A stretch of DNA of 64,000 bases. It comes from Pacificimonas sp036351775 (GTDB taxonomy: Bacteria > Pseudomonadota > Alphaproteobacteria > Sphingomonadales > Sphingomonadaceae). This document shows positions 16,506-25,120 of this stretch, in pieces. The notes beneath the pieces were generated by a model. The model was not told the DNA's origin. It saw nothing but the letters and a program-made list of their open reading frames with translations, and ran no database searches. The translations under genes and the position numbers were made by a program. Positions within the stretch are counted from its first letter, which is position 1. Each line of letters begins with the position of its first letter. The stretch covers positions 62,001 to 126,000 of the forward strand of contig JAZBPX010000053.1 in the NCBI GenBank assembly GCA_036351775.1, read 5' to 3'.

Positions 16506-18680
16506 TTGCCATCAGACGTGAAGCCTGACGCCGCACCCGCCGCTGCTGCCAATCCGCACTGCGACAGACGCTCTTTCCTGCGAGGGTCCGCGACGGCGGC
16601 AGCGGCGGTTCTGGCCATGGGAACACTGGTGCGCACGATTGAGGCCAAGGCGGCATCGCCCCAAGGGCAATATGACGTTCAGGAAATCGAGAACATCTGG
16701 ATCACGCTGCCCGATGGTGTTCGCCTGGCTGCGCGCGCATGGATTCCGGTGGGCCAGCCAGACGAGGTGTTTCCCGCTATTTTCGAGTATATTCCTTATC
16801 GAAAGCGCGATCTGACGCGCAGCTTCGACGAACTCACGCATCCCTATCTCGCCGCACGGGGCTATGCGTGTTTCCGGGTGGACATCCGAGGCTATGGCGA
16901 TTCCGAAGGCTTGCCGCAGAACGAGTATTCGGAGCAGGAGCAGGAGGATGGGGTTGCCGTCGTCGAATGGCTGTCGCGCCAGCCGTGGAGCAGCGGCCGC
17001 GTCGGGGCGTTCGGCATATCCTGGGGGGGCTTCACCGCCCTGCAGATCGCAGCGAAGGCGCCGCCGGCGCTGAAGGCCATCATAACCCACTGTTCGACCG
17101 ACGATCGTTACACCGACGATGCGCACTATATGGGCGGCACCGTTATTAGCGACATGATGAACTGGGGCATATCGTTCACCACTCAAGGCCTGAGCCCACC
17201 TGACCCCGATATTGTGGGCGAGCGCTGGCTGGACATGTGGACGGAGCGGCTGAACCACCTGGACTTCTTCGTTGGGGAGTGGGTGAGCAACCAGCACCGA
17301 AACGATTTCTGGAAATCCGGGTCGATCAACGAGGATTATGCCTCGGTTCAGTGCGCGGTTTACGCGGTAGGCGGGTGGGTCGATTCCTATTCCAGCGCCG
17401 TGCCGCGGATGCTTGCCAACCTCGACTGTCCGCGAAAGGGCCTGGTTGGCCCCTGGACCCATGACTATCCGCACATCGGCAGGCCCGAACCGGCCATCGA
17501 CTGGCTAACCGAAGCGCTGCGCTGGTGGGATTACTGGCTCAAGGACATCGACACCGGCATCATGGATGATCCGATGTACCGGGCCTACCTGCAGCACGAG
17601 GTGCTCAAGATCGGCGAAACCAAAGTTCCCGGCCATTGGGTGGCGGAGGAGCAATGGCCGCCTGCGCAGGCGCAGGTGCAGACCCTGCATTTCGGGGATG
17701 ATGGGTTGATGTCTGAGCCCGTGGGTTCGGCGAGACCTCGAAGCAGTGTCTCGCCGCAGACCCTCGGGACCGCATCGCCGAACTGGCTGCCGTTCGATCT
17801 GTTGTCGGAGCTGCCCGATGACCAGCGTGTGGACGACGGACGGTCCATCACCTTCGACAGTGTGCCGCTCGAACAGGATTTCGACATTTTCGGCGCGCCT
17901 GTTGTGACGTTGCGGCTGAAAGTGGACAAGCCGGTGGCGTTCGTGGTTCTGCGGCTGAATGAAGTGGAGCCGGACGGTTACTCCAACCGCGTGACGTACC
18001 ATGTTCGCAACCTGACCCACCGGGATAGCCACGAGGCGCCCAGCGCGCTCGAACCCGGCAAGGTTTACGACGTCGCGGTTCCCTTGCATGACTGCGCGCA
18101 CCGCTTTTCAAAAGGCAACAAGATTCGCGTCGCTGTTTCAACGACATCCTGGCCGATGGTCTGGCCGGCACCCGAGCCCGTGAAGCTGACCCTGCTGCCT
18201 GCGGGATGCCGCATGACGCTGCCGCTTCGCGCAGCACAACCGCAAGACGAAAGGCTACGCGATCTTGGGGAGCCCTTCGTGCCGGAAACGGGCGACGTGA
18301 CCATCGTCGAAAAGCGCGGCGGGCTGGACAAATATGGCGGCGCCAAGACGATGCGCTGGAACGTCGGGGAACAACTCCTGACGATCGAGAGCGAAGGGTC
18401 AACCGATATTACCAGGATCGAAGCGACGGGCAGCGAGATCGGCAGCACCTGGGGTGAACGCAGCGAGATACGCGATGATGATCCGACCTCGGCAAAGGTG
18501 GAGATCTGGCGTTCAACCATGTTCCGCAGGGGGGCATGGGATACCGAGCAGACGAGCACGCTCGCCCTCGAACTGACGCCGACCGCGTTTCTGCTTACTG
18601 GCAAACTAGAGGCGGTGAACTCTGGCGAGGTGGTCTTTGAACGCGAATGGAACGAGGTGATCGACCGCAAGCTGGTGTGA
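16506..18680 (+). CDS. CocE/NonD family serine hydrolase 1 (Tat-exported)
   Basis: About 724 residues from TTG 16506, chosen because GAGGGGAGAG sits six bases upstream; ATG 16485 in the same frame is the alternative. A twin-arginine leader 'DRRSFLRG' (20-27) and hydrophobic stretch imply folded export. The X-Pro dipeptidyl-peptidase (S15) alpha/beta-hydrolase follows: 'RVDIRGYGDSEG' and nucleophile Ser172 in 'GISWGG', then a C-terminal jelly-roll domain. The family (cocaine esterase, alpha-amino-acid ester hydrolases, X-Pro peptidases) cuts ester or amide bonds next to amine-bearing groups. It is one of four such genes in the window and closely resembles the interrupted one at 44746-46839. 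Confidence 0.85.
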   Translation: MPSDVKPDAAPAAAANPHCDRRSFLRGSATAAAAVLAMGTLVRTIEAKAASPQGQYDVQEIENIWITLPDGVRLAARAWIPVGQPDEVFPAIFEYIPYRKRDLTRSFDELTHPYLAARGYACFRVDIRGYGDSEGLPQNEYSEQEQEDGVAVVEWLSRQPWSSGRVGAFGISWGGFTALQIAAKAPPALKAIITHCSTDDRYTDDAHYMGGTVISDMMNWGISFTTQGLSPPDPDIVGERWLDMWTERLNHLDFFVGEWVSNQHRNDFWKSGSINEDYASVQCAVYAVGGWVDSYSSAVPRMLANLDCPRKGLVGPWTHDYPHIGRPEPAIDWLTEALRWWDYWLKDIDTGIMDDPMYRAYLQHEVLKIGETKVPGHWVAEEQWPPAQAQVQTLHFGDDGLMSEPVGSARPRSSVSPQTLGTASPNWLPFDLLSELPDDQRVDDGRSITFDSVPLEQDFDIFGAPVVTLRLKVDKPVAFVVLRLNEVEPDGYSNRVTYHVRNLTHRDSHEAPSALEPGKVYDVAVPLHDCAHRFSKGNKIRVAVSTTSWPMVWPAPEPVKLTLLPAGCRMTLPLRAAQPQDERLRDLGEPFVPETGDVTIVEKRGGLDKYGGAKTMRWNVGEQLLTIESEGSTDITRIEATGSEIGSTWGERSEIRDDDPTSAKVEIWRSTMFRRGAWDTEQTSTLALELTPTAFLLTGKLEAVNSGEVVFEREWNEVIDRKLV

Positions 18681-18773
18681 GCGGGACGCCCCGCGGGTCG
18701 CGCGCACTGCCTGTCTGCCCACGATCACCGGCGAGCGGCTCGGGCCTTACCGAGCGCATGGAGATTCCCGTAC

Positions 18774-21176
18774 CTATTCGATCCGCAAACGCGCACCCGC
18801 GGGATCATATGCGGGTTCCGTCGACCGGCGCGCTGCGTATCCGGTGCCAAGGATGTCGATCGTGAATCCCTCAGTCTCTTCAATCTCGCTGTCGAGATAA
18901 CCCATGGCAACGCTCGCTTCGATACGGTGCCCGTAGGCACCGGAGGTCGTAAAGCCGACGAGCCGGCCGTTCAGGCGAATGGGTTCATGGCCCAGTGCAT
19001 CGACATCGTCCGTCTGAACGATGAATTGCGATAGCGTTCTGGGTGCCGTGCTGTCTCGACGACCGGTGATCGCCGCATGACCGATGAAGCCCTCTTTCTG
19101 CAAGTCCACAAAGGGCATGAGCTGGGCCATTTCCGGTGTGTAATCCTGCGCAAACTCGCGCGTCCAGATCCCGTGGCCCTTCTCGATGCGCAGCGACAGC
19201 AGGGCGTAGATGCCGATCGGCCGCGCGTTTGCAGCGCATGTTTGGCTCAACAAGGCGGCGTAGAGCGAGTTCATGTAATGCGGCGGGCAATAAACTTCGT
19301 ATCCGCGCTCGCCCGTGAGGGAAACGCGCAGGATTCTGGCGGGCGCCATCGCCGCGACGCATGGTGTGCACCCCATGAACGGGATCGCACCGACATCGCA
19401 ATCCGCGATCCCCTGGAGCATTGACGTTGCGTCAGGCCCAGAGATCGCTATCCCGGCGAGCGTGTCGGTCGCATTCTCCAGCGAGATTTCGAAGTTGCCG
19501 CGCTGGGCTTCGAACCAGCGCATGTGAATGTCCTGCATACTGCCCGAGCCGGTAAGCATGAACTGGCCCGGCTCAAACTGCGCGACCAGCAGGTCGCCAA
19601 GCAGACGTCCGCTGGCTGACAGAATCGGCGCAAGCCGTGTGCGTCCCGGCTTCGGCAATCTACAGGCGAGCACGCGGTCGAGAAAAGCCTCGGCATCAGG
19701 CCCGGAAACCAGATACTTCGCATAGCCGGAAATATCCAGAACGCCTGCGGAATCGCGCGTGGCCAGGCACTCCTTTCGGATATGGTCGAAGGCATTCGAC
19801 CGGCCGAAAGCTGGCTTCTCCTCAAAGTCCCGGGATGCAAAGACCATCGGCGTTTCCACAGCATGGACGCCGGCAAAGATGGCCCCGGCCTGTTGGTGCT
19901 GCGAATAAAGCGGTGTCGTCTTTAGCGGCCTTGCCGAAACGGGTGGATCGTTCGGCGCGCCAAAGCCAAAACGCTGCTCGTAAAACTCCCTGGCCCTGCG
20001 TGACACGTAACTCTGGTTGGCGAAATCACCGAACCGCGCCACGTCCATCGCGCGCACATCAAGGCTCGTTTCGCCCTCGACCATCCATTCCGCCAGGGTC
20101 CGGCCCATCCCGCCGCCCTGACTGAAGCCTGCCATGCAGCCGCAGGCCACCCAGTAATTCGCAGCGCCCTTCACCGGCCCGACCAGGGGGTTGCCATCCG
20201 GCGTGAAGGTGAAAGGACCGTTCACGATACGCTTGATGCCGGCCTCAGCCACGCTCGGAAACCGTTCGAACCCGCCGATCAAACCACTTTCCAGGTGGTC
20301 GAGGCGATTGGGCAGAAGATCCGTTTCGGCATAATCCCACGGCGTGCCGTTCCTGGCCCATTCGTGCGGATTTTTCTCATAGACGCCAAACAGGGCACCG
20401 TCGCCCTCCTGCCGCATGTAAATGCCAGCATCGGGATCGGCGACGACGCAGATCTCCTCTTTCAGATTGGCGACGGTCTCGATGCGTTCAGAGATCAGAT
20501 AGTGATGTTCAAATGCCACGAGGGGCAGTGATATTCCGGCCATCGCCCCCACTTCGCGCGCCCATAATCCAGCGGCATTCACCACATGTTCGGCGCGCCA
20601 TGACTCGCCGTCGGTTTCGATTGTCCAGCTGTCGTCGCGCTGCTGGGAAAGGCTTTCGACCTTGCACCCCTCGACGATCCGCGCGCCCATCGCTTTTGCA
20701 GCTTTGGCGAGTGCGATGGTCGCGCCATAGGGATCGAGATGGCCTTCCCTCGGATCATACAGGCCGCCCCTGAGATCGCCCGTTTCCATGATCGGGCAGA
20801 GCGCCTTCACCTCGTCGGGCGTCACGAGCCGCGCGTCGATGCCAAGGACTTCAAGCCGCGCCTGCTCCGCCTTGATGACCCGCCAGCGTTCGGCATCGGA
20901 TGTGGTGAGGACGCCCCCGACCCGGTGCAGGCCGATATGCTGATCGGTTTCATGCTCCAGTTCGTCGTAGAGTTCAGCGGTATAGGCCTGAAGCCGGCAG
21001 ACATTGGGGTCTGGGTTCAGCGCGTGAAAACCGGCTGCGGCATGCCATGTCGACCCTGCCGTCAGTCGTTTGCGTTCGAGCAAGACGATATCGGTCCATC
21101 CGGCCTTCGCTAGATGATAGAGGATGTTACACCCGACAATCCCGCCGCCGATGACAACCACGCGCGCCTGTTGCAT
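18774..21176 (-). CDS. Dimethylglycine/sarcosine dehydrogenase-like FAD protein with GcvT domain
   Basis: The 800-residue fusion starts with an FAD fold 'VVVIGGGIVGCNILYHLAKAG' and 'GSTWHAAAG', whose His45 is at the place of the covalent flavin histidine of dimethylglycine and sarcosine dehydrogenases. After about residue 430 it continues as a glycine-cleavage T-like folate-binding domain ('LDISGYAKYLVSGPDAEAFL', 'GERGYEVYCPPHYM'). The family removes N-methyl groups oxidatively and hands the carbon to tetrahydrofolate. ATG 21176 follows AGAGGAA. Convergent with CocE hydrolase 1 and divergent from a sodium symporter. The exact methylamine substrate is open; other fusion relatives act on related N-methyl amino acids. 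Confidence 0.85.
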   Translation of the reverse strand: MQQARVVVIGGGIVGCNILYHLAKAGWTDIVLLERKRLTAGSTWHAAAGFHALNPDPNVCRLQAYTAELYDELEHETDQHIGLHRVGGVLTTSDAERWRVIKAEQARLEVLGIDARLVTPDEVKALCPIMETGDLRGGLYDPREGHLDPYGATIALAKAAKAMGARIVEGCKVESLSQQRDDSWTIETDGESWRAEHVVNAAGLWAREVGAMAGISLPLVAFEHHYLISERIETVANLKEEICVVADPDAGIYMRQEGDGALFGVYEKNPHEWARNGTPWDYAETDLLPNRLDHLESGLIGGFERFPSVAEAGIKRIVNGPFTFTPDGNPLVGPVKGAANYWVACGCMAGFSQGGGMGRTLAEWMVEGETSLDVRAMDVARFGDFANQSYVSRRAREFYEQRFGFGAPNDPPVSARPLKTTPLYSQHQQAGAIFAGVHAVETPMVFASRDFEEKPAFGRSNAFDHIRKECLATRDSAGVLDISGYAKYLVSGPDAEAFLDRVLACRLPKPGRTRLAPILSASGRLLGDLLVAQFEPGQFMLTGSGSMQDIHMRWFEAQRGNFEISLENATDTLAGIAISGPDATSMLQGIADCDVGAIPFMGCTPCVAAMAPARILRVSLTGERGYEVYCPPHYMNSLYAALLSQTCAANARPIGIYALLSLRIEKGHGIWTREFAQDYTPEMAQLMPFVDLQKEGFIGHAAITGRRDSTAPRTLSQFIVQTDDVDALGHEPIRLNGRLVGFTTSGAYGHRIEASVAMGYLDSEIEETEGFTIDILGTGYAARRSTEPAYDPAGARLRIE

Positions 21177-21472
21177 GATGCCGAAATTCCTCTGCCAAAA
21201 CCGGCGCGGGGCGCCCACTAAATTGCCGTCATAGGTGTCATGAACGCCGAACGAAGACGAAAAGGCGTATCACCGGCGCACCCGGCAAATAGCAGAACCT
21301 TGATATGTTTTTGTCGATCCAAAGTATTGCCCCAGTTCGCCAAAGCGGAGGTACGGGGCAGGGGTTAGCGTGGCCATGGACGAGCGGGTGCACAACGCTT
21401 GCTCGTCGCCGTTCCCGGATCGATTTTTGCAAAAATCTCGGCCGAGCTGGTGACTTTGGGGGAGCGTACAGG
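21177..21472. other. Divergent intergenic region, DMGDH-like / symporter
   Basis: Roughly 300 bases without a supported gene. It should hold promoters for both divergent genes. No good copy of either repeated dyad is seen. The upstream part of the symporter frame (from 21305) is not homologous-looking and precedes a strong GGGGGAG ribosome site at 21459. Confidence 0.5.
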
Positions 21473-22894
21473 ATGCCGATATCGGACAATAGTCTGCTGG
21501 CAGCCGCGGTTGCGATGGTCCTTGTCCTGCTTGGGTCCGTTATCGGGAACCTGACCACGCGCATTCGCGCAAGCGACAGAAAAGACCGCGAACTGCGGTT
21601 CGGCACGATCGTAACCGGGCTAAGTGCAGCGGCGTCGGGGAACAGCGCGTTCCTGCTGGTCGGTGCCGTCGGTCTCGGTTTCGTCATGGGCATCAGCGCT
21701 GTGTGGATCGCGATAGGCTTCTGGCTTGGGGATATCCTGTTCTGGTACCTGATCGCACCGCGGCTGTTACGCCGCGCGCAGGGGTCGGGCACGGAGACCA
21801 TGAGCGAATTGCTGTCCGCTCATTCGTCAGGCTCGCCGAAGTTGCCGCTGAGGGTCGGGGCCATTGTCATTATCGTTGCCGTCGGGCTGTTCTGTGCGGC
21901 GCAGTTCAGAGCCGTTTCGCTTTTGCTGTCAGAGCTATTTCAGCTCGACTACGCGATCATCGTGCCCCTCGTGGTGGCCGTGGCGACGGTGACCGTTTTG
22001 CGGGGCGGGCTCGCTTCTTCCATGATCGTCAACGTCTATCAGGCCGTGCTGATGTACCTAGCGGCATTTGTTCTCGCAGCTTTTGTCGCGCTGAAGATCG
22101 TAACCGATAGCGTCGACCTCGCCAATTTCGTTCAAACGGCAGATCAGGCTGACCTGTTTCGCGATTTCATACCGCTCACATTCGCGGCGTTCCTTTTTAC
22201 TTTCGTCGTTCAGGGATCGCTGTTCGCAAGTTGCAACCCCAATGTCCTGGTGCGGATTACCGTGGGTAACGCCGACGAGATACCGCGGATCCGGTGGGTC
22301 TATATGGGGTTCATGCAATCCCTGTGGTTCCTGATGACACTGACAGGCGTCGCGCTTGCTGCCCTAATGGCCAGCGACACCAACCCGGACAATGTCGGCT
22401 TTCTCTTTGCCGGTTCGGTCATGCCGCCGTTGGCACTTGGGCTATTCATTGCCGGCGTCGTAGCGGCCTCAATGTCGACCGCAGAGGCGCAGCTTCTGGT
22501 CATCGCCAATGCGGCGGCGCGCGATATTCTGCCAGACCAGTTCAACGGCATGGCCGCGAGCAAACAGAAGCTGGTTACTTATATCTGCCGTGGAGCAACC
22601 GGACTGGGCCTGGTCGCGGCGCTGCTCCTCGTCAACTTCGATATCATCGGCGCCATCGTGATCCAGTCCGCCTCGATCCTGCTCGGCGCGTTCGCGGTGC
22701 CCATGATGATGACGATCTTTGGCAAGAGCATAGACAGCCGGGCCATGGCGGCCAGTATTGCGATCGGCGGAGTTCTTACGTTTTCCGCCGGAATTAACGG
22801 CGTGTTCGGGCTGGGTCAGGAGATCTATGTCGGCCTGTTGGGCTCAGCGCTGGTCATGTGGTTTGGGCGCAGGTTTCTTCCCGTGGCTCATTAA
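21473..22894 (+). CDS. Sodium:solute symporter family (SSS) transporter
   Basis: The 473-residue polytopic protein has about thirteen hydrophobic segments and the SSS-like N-terminal region 'TIVTGLSAAASGNSAFLLVGAVGLGFVMG', followed by 'LLRRAQGSGTETMSELLSAH'. A later segment 'AGVVAASMSTAEAQLLVIANAAARDI' corresponds to the conserved SSS signature around the sodium site. It would take up a small polar solute with Na+, and PutP-type relatives import proline or betaines. Start ATG 21473 follows GGGGGAG by nine bases. It is divergent from the dimethylglycine dehydrogenase-like gene, fitting uptake of a methylated amino acid (inference). Confidence 0.85.
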   Translation: MPISDNSLLAAAVAMVLVLLGSVIGNLTTRIRASDRKDRELRFGTIVTGLSAAASGNSAFLLVGAVGLGFVMGISAVWIAIGFWLGDILFWYLIAPRLLRRAQGSGTETMSELLSAHSSGSPKLPLRVGAIVIIVAVGLFCAAQFRAVSLLLSELFQLDYAIIVPLVVAVATVTVLRGGLASSMIVNVYQAVLMYLAAFVLAAFVALKIVTDSVDLANFVQTADQADLFRDFIPLTFAAFLFTFVVQGSLFASCNPNVLVRITVGNADEIPRIRWVYMGFMQSLWFLMTLTGVALAALMASDTNPDNVGFLFAGSVMPPLALGLFIAGVVAASMSTAEAQLLVIANAAARDILPDQFNGMAASKQKLVTYICRGATGLGLVAALLLVNFDIIGAIVIQSASILLGAFAVPMMMTIFGKSIDSRAMAASIAIGGVLTFSAGINGVFGLGQEIYVGLLGSALVMWFGRRFLPVAH

Positions 22895-22958
22895 GATCAG
22901 GCCACGACCGAGCGCGCATAGGCTTAGACTGGTCAACGGCGTCGCCGGTTATCGTGCT

Positions 22959-23816
22959 CTAGAAGACGACGGTGCGTACCCCGTTCAGAAAGACGCGCCC
23001 CTCGGCATGGGCTGTGACGGCGCGCGCCAGGACGCGGGCCTCGACATCGCGGCCCTTCTCCGCAAGGTCCCGCGCGGAATACTGATGATCGACCTGCTCG
23101 GTTTCCTGGGCGATAATCGGCCCTTCATCGAGATCCGCAGTCACATAGTGAGCGGTGGCTCCGATCAGCTTGACCCCGTGCGCATGCGCACGGTCATAGG
23201 GCCGCGCTCCCTTGAAACTGGGCAGGGCGGAATGGTGGATGTTGATGCATTTCCCGTCGAGCGCCTGCGCCGCTTCTGTTGAAAGCACCTGCATGTAGCG
23301 CGCCAGAACGAGCAGGTCGGCATCATAGCTCTCGAACAGGTCGAGGAGCTTGCGTTCGGCGTTCGGTTTGGTTTCCGGCGTCACGGGAATGTGGTGAAAC
23401 GGTATTTGGTAGCGGTCGGTGTGCCAGCTCGCCGTTTCATGGTTGGACACAACAGCCACGATGTCGGTGCCCAGCTTATCGCGCCGCGCCTTGTACAGCA
23501 GCTCCATCAGGCAGTGGTCGGCCTTCGAAACCATGACGATCGTTCGGGGCTTGTCGTCAGCGGCACGAAGTGACCAGGTGATCTGATGCTGCCCGGCGAG
23601 CTTGGCGAGGTCGGTTTCAAAGGCTTCGCGGTCAAAGGCGGTGTCGGTGTTGAACGTCAACCAGATGAAGAAACGGCCCGTGTCGAGATCGGCGAAGTCA
23701 TGGCTCTTCGTGATGTTCAGTTCGTGGCCGGCGACGCACGCGGCGACATTGGCGAGGATACCGACACCATCGGGCGCGGCCGCGCGCAGAATGTAAGTGC
23801 GAACCATCAAAATCAT
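22959..23816 (-). CDS. purU: Formyltetrahydrofolate deformylase
   Basis: The 285-residue protein has an N-terminal ACT domain ('APDGVGILANVAACVAGHELNI') and a C-terminal formyltransferase fold with the catalytic Asn-His-Asp set: 'CINIHHSALPSFKGARPY' and 'ATAHYVTADLDEGPII'. It hydrolyses 10-formyl-THF to formate and THF. In pseudomonads purU is clustered with the glycine-betaine and sarcosine genes, where it recycles THF loaded by demethylation. Here it follows Rieske oxygenase 2 on the same strand by 85 bases and is probably in that operon. ATG 23807, three codons in, is an equally good start. Confidence 0.93.
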   Translation of the reverse strand: MILMVRTYILRAAAPDGVGILANVAACVAGHELNITKSHDFADLDTGRFFIWLTFNTDTAFDREAFETDLAKLAGQHQITWSLRAADDKPRTIVMVSKADHCLMELLYKARRDKLGTDIVAVVSNHETASWHTDRYQIPFHHIPVTPETKPNAERKLLDLFESYDADLLVLARYMQVLSTEAAQALDGKCINIHHSALPSFKGARPYDRAHAHGVKLIGATAHYVTADLDEGPIIAQETEQVDHQYSARDLAEKGRDVEARVLARAVTAHAEGRVFLNGVRTVVF

Positions 23817-23901
23817 CCCGTATATCGTTGAAAAGCTCGATGCGCCCCCGACAGGCTCCGAGAAGCCCGCCTAGTCTGGCACCAGTCAGATTGTTCCGGG
23901 G

Positions 23902-25023
23902 CTAGTCGAAAAAACGGCCAATATACCGCCTGATATCAAGGCTCTCATCCTCCATGGGAGCATAATAGCCCCGGTCGAAGGAGCGAGAATTCAACCCCTG
24001 CTGCACACGCTCGCAAACGGCCCAGTCCTGGCGGTTGGTAATGTCCCAGAAATCTACTGCATCGCTGGGATCGAAATCGTCTTTTTCCATTTCGTCCGGG
24101 TGAAACAGGAAGCGGCATTCGACACGGGTACGATCCTCGGCGACTGGCCACAGGAAGAATGCCGCACCGTGCTCGGCGCTCATCGAAAGCATCATGTTGG
24201 GATAGATCAGTTCGCCCTTATGGCGCACGCGCTCATGTTCATCGAGCGTGTCGAACGGTTCGCGGTTGGTGGTCCCGGTCATGGTATATGTCCATGCGCC
24301 TTCGCGGTGGGGGATGCCATTTTCCCAGTCCAGCTGCGCTCCCCCCTGCACACGCAGCGCCGGAACGACGCTGCAAAGTTCGGGGTGCACGCCGCCGCAA
24401 TGGTAGCATTCGTTGTAGTTTTCAGCGACGATCTTCCAGTTTGCCGCCACCTCGTAGGTCCGCACGTCGGCGGTCTTAAGCTGTTCGAGCGGATAGTTGC
24501 CAAGCCTGACGGGCGCCTTGCCAAGCTGTTCGCCAATGTCGCCGGCGTTGATATCCTCGCGCTCCGGCGAGAGTTTCAGAAAGACGAAGCCGCCCCAAAT
24601 TCCCACGCCCACGGGCCGAAGAGAATAGTCCGCCTTGTCGAAGCCCGGTGCCTCTCCGAGATGGGGCGCCGAGAGCAGCTGCCCGTCAAACGCGTAGGCC
24701 CACTGGTGATAGGGACAGCGAATGATGCCGCGATCAATGCCGCCGTTGAGCTTCACACCCCATTTGTCGTCAGTTGCGCACAACCGCGTTCCCCGGTGGC
24801 TGCAGACATTATAATGCGCGCGCAGCTCGCCATTTTTCAGACGGCATAGAATGATGCTCTCGCCAAACAGCTCGATGACCCTGGCGGTCTGCGGTTCGGG
24901 CAGGTCCTCCTCCCGCGCGGCGCAGAACCATTCCCCTGAGAACAGTTTTTCCTTTTCCTGCTCGAAGTTTGCCGGATCAACATAGGAAGAGTTGGGAAGG
25001 GATGCTTCGAGAGTTCCTGTCAT
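23902..25023 (-). CDS. Rieske-type non-heme iron oxygenase, alpha subunit (2)
   Basis: The 373-residue protein has Rieske ligands Cys74/His76 ('NVCSHRG') and Cys103/His106 ('IRCPYH'), and iron ligands in 'ENYNECYHCGGVHPELC' (His208, His213). The spacing and this motif match the branch that includes glycine-betaine monooxygenase GbcA and carnitine/choline-type oxygenases, which oxidise N-methyl groups to release formaldehyde. Start ATG 25023 follows GAGG. It is divergent from a CrtI-like oxidoreductase across a clear dyad, and purU lies downstream. The electron-donating reductase partner is not in the window. Confidence 0.87.
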   Translation of the reverse strand: MTGTLEASLPNSSYVDPANFEQEKEKLFSGEWFCAAREEDLPEPQTARVIELFGESIILCRLKNGELRAHYNVCSHRGTRLCATDDKWGVKLNGGIDRGIIRCPYHQWAYAFDGQLLSAPHLGEAPGFDKADYSLRPVGVGIWGGFVFLKLSPEREDINAGDIGEQLGKAPVRLGNYPLEQLKTADVRTYEVAANWKIVAENYNECYHCGGVHPELCSVVPALRVQGGAQLDWENGIPHREGAWTYTMTGTTNREPFDTLDEHERVRHKGELIYPNMMLSMSAEHGAAFFLWPVAEDRTRVECRFLFHPDEMEKDDFDPSDAVDFWDITNRQDWAVCERVQQGLNSRSFDRGYYAPMEDESLDIRRYIGRFFD

Positions 25024-25090
25024 CGTCGCCTCGCTTGTGCGTCAGGGTTCCATTCTTGACGGATGCCTTTAGCACGGCCACAAGACGGTT

Positions 25091-25110
25091 TCCATACAGT
25101 TGTGTCTGGA
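25091..25110. promoter_or_regulatory. CCATACA-N4-TGTATGG dyad, copy 5 (divergent promoter)
   Basis: TCCATACA-gttg-TGTCTGGA matches 13 of 14 core arm positions and extends the symmetry by one base on each side. It lies between the divergent Rieske 2/purU and CrtI-like/ureohydrolase operons, 11 bases before the latter's likely start, so one site may control both. Confidence 0.75.
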
Positions 25111-25120
25111 AGAGAGTAAG

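Noticed and set aside
22900..22958. Possible terminator between the sodium symporter and purU (convergent)
   Set aside because: Only short GC dyads are present (around GGCGTCGCCGG) with no U tract; I could not define a confident hairpin.
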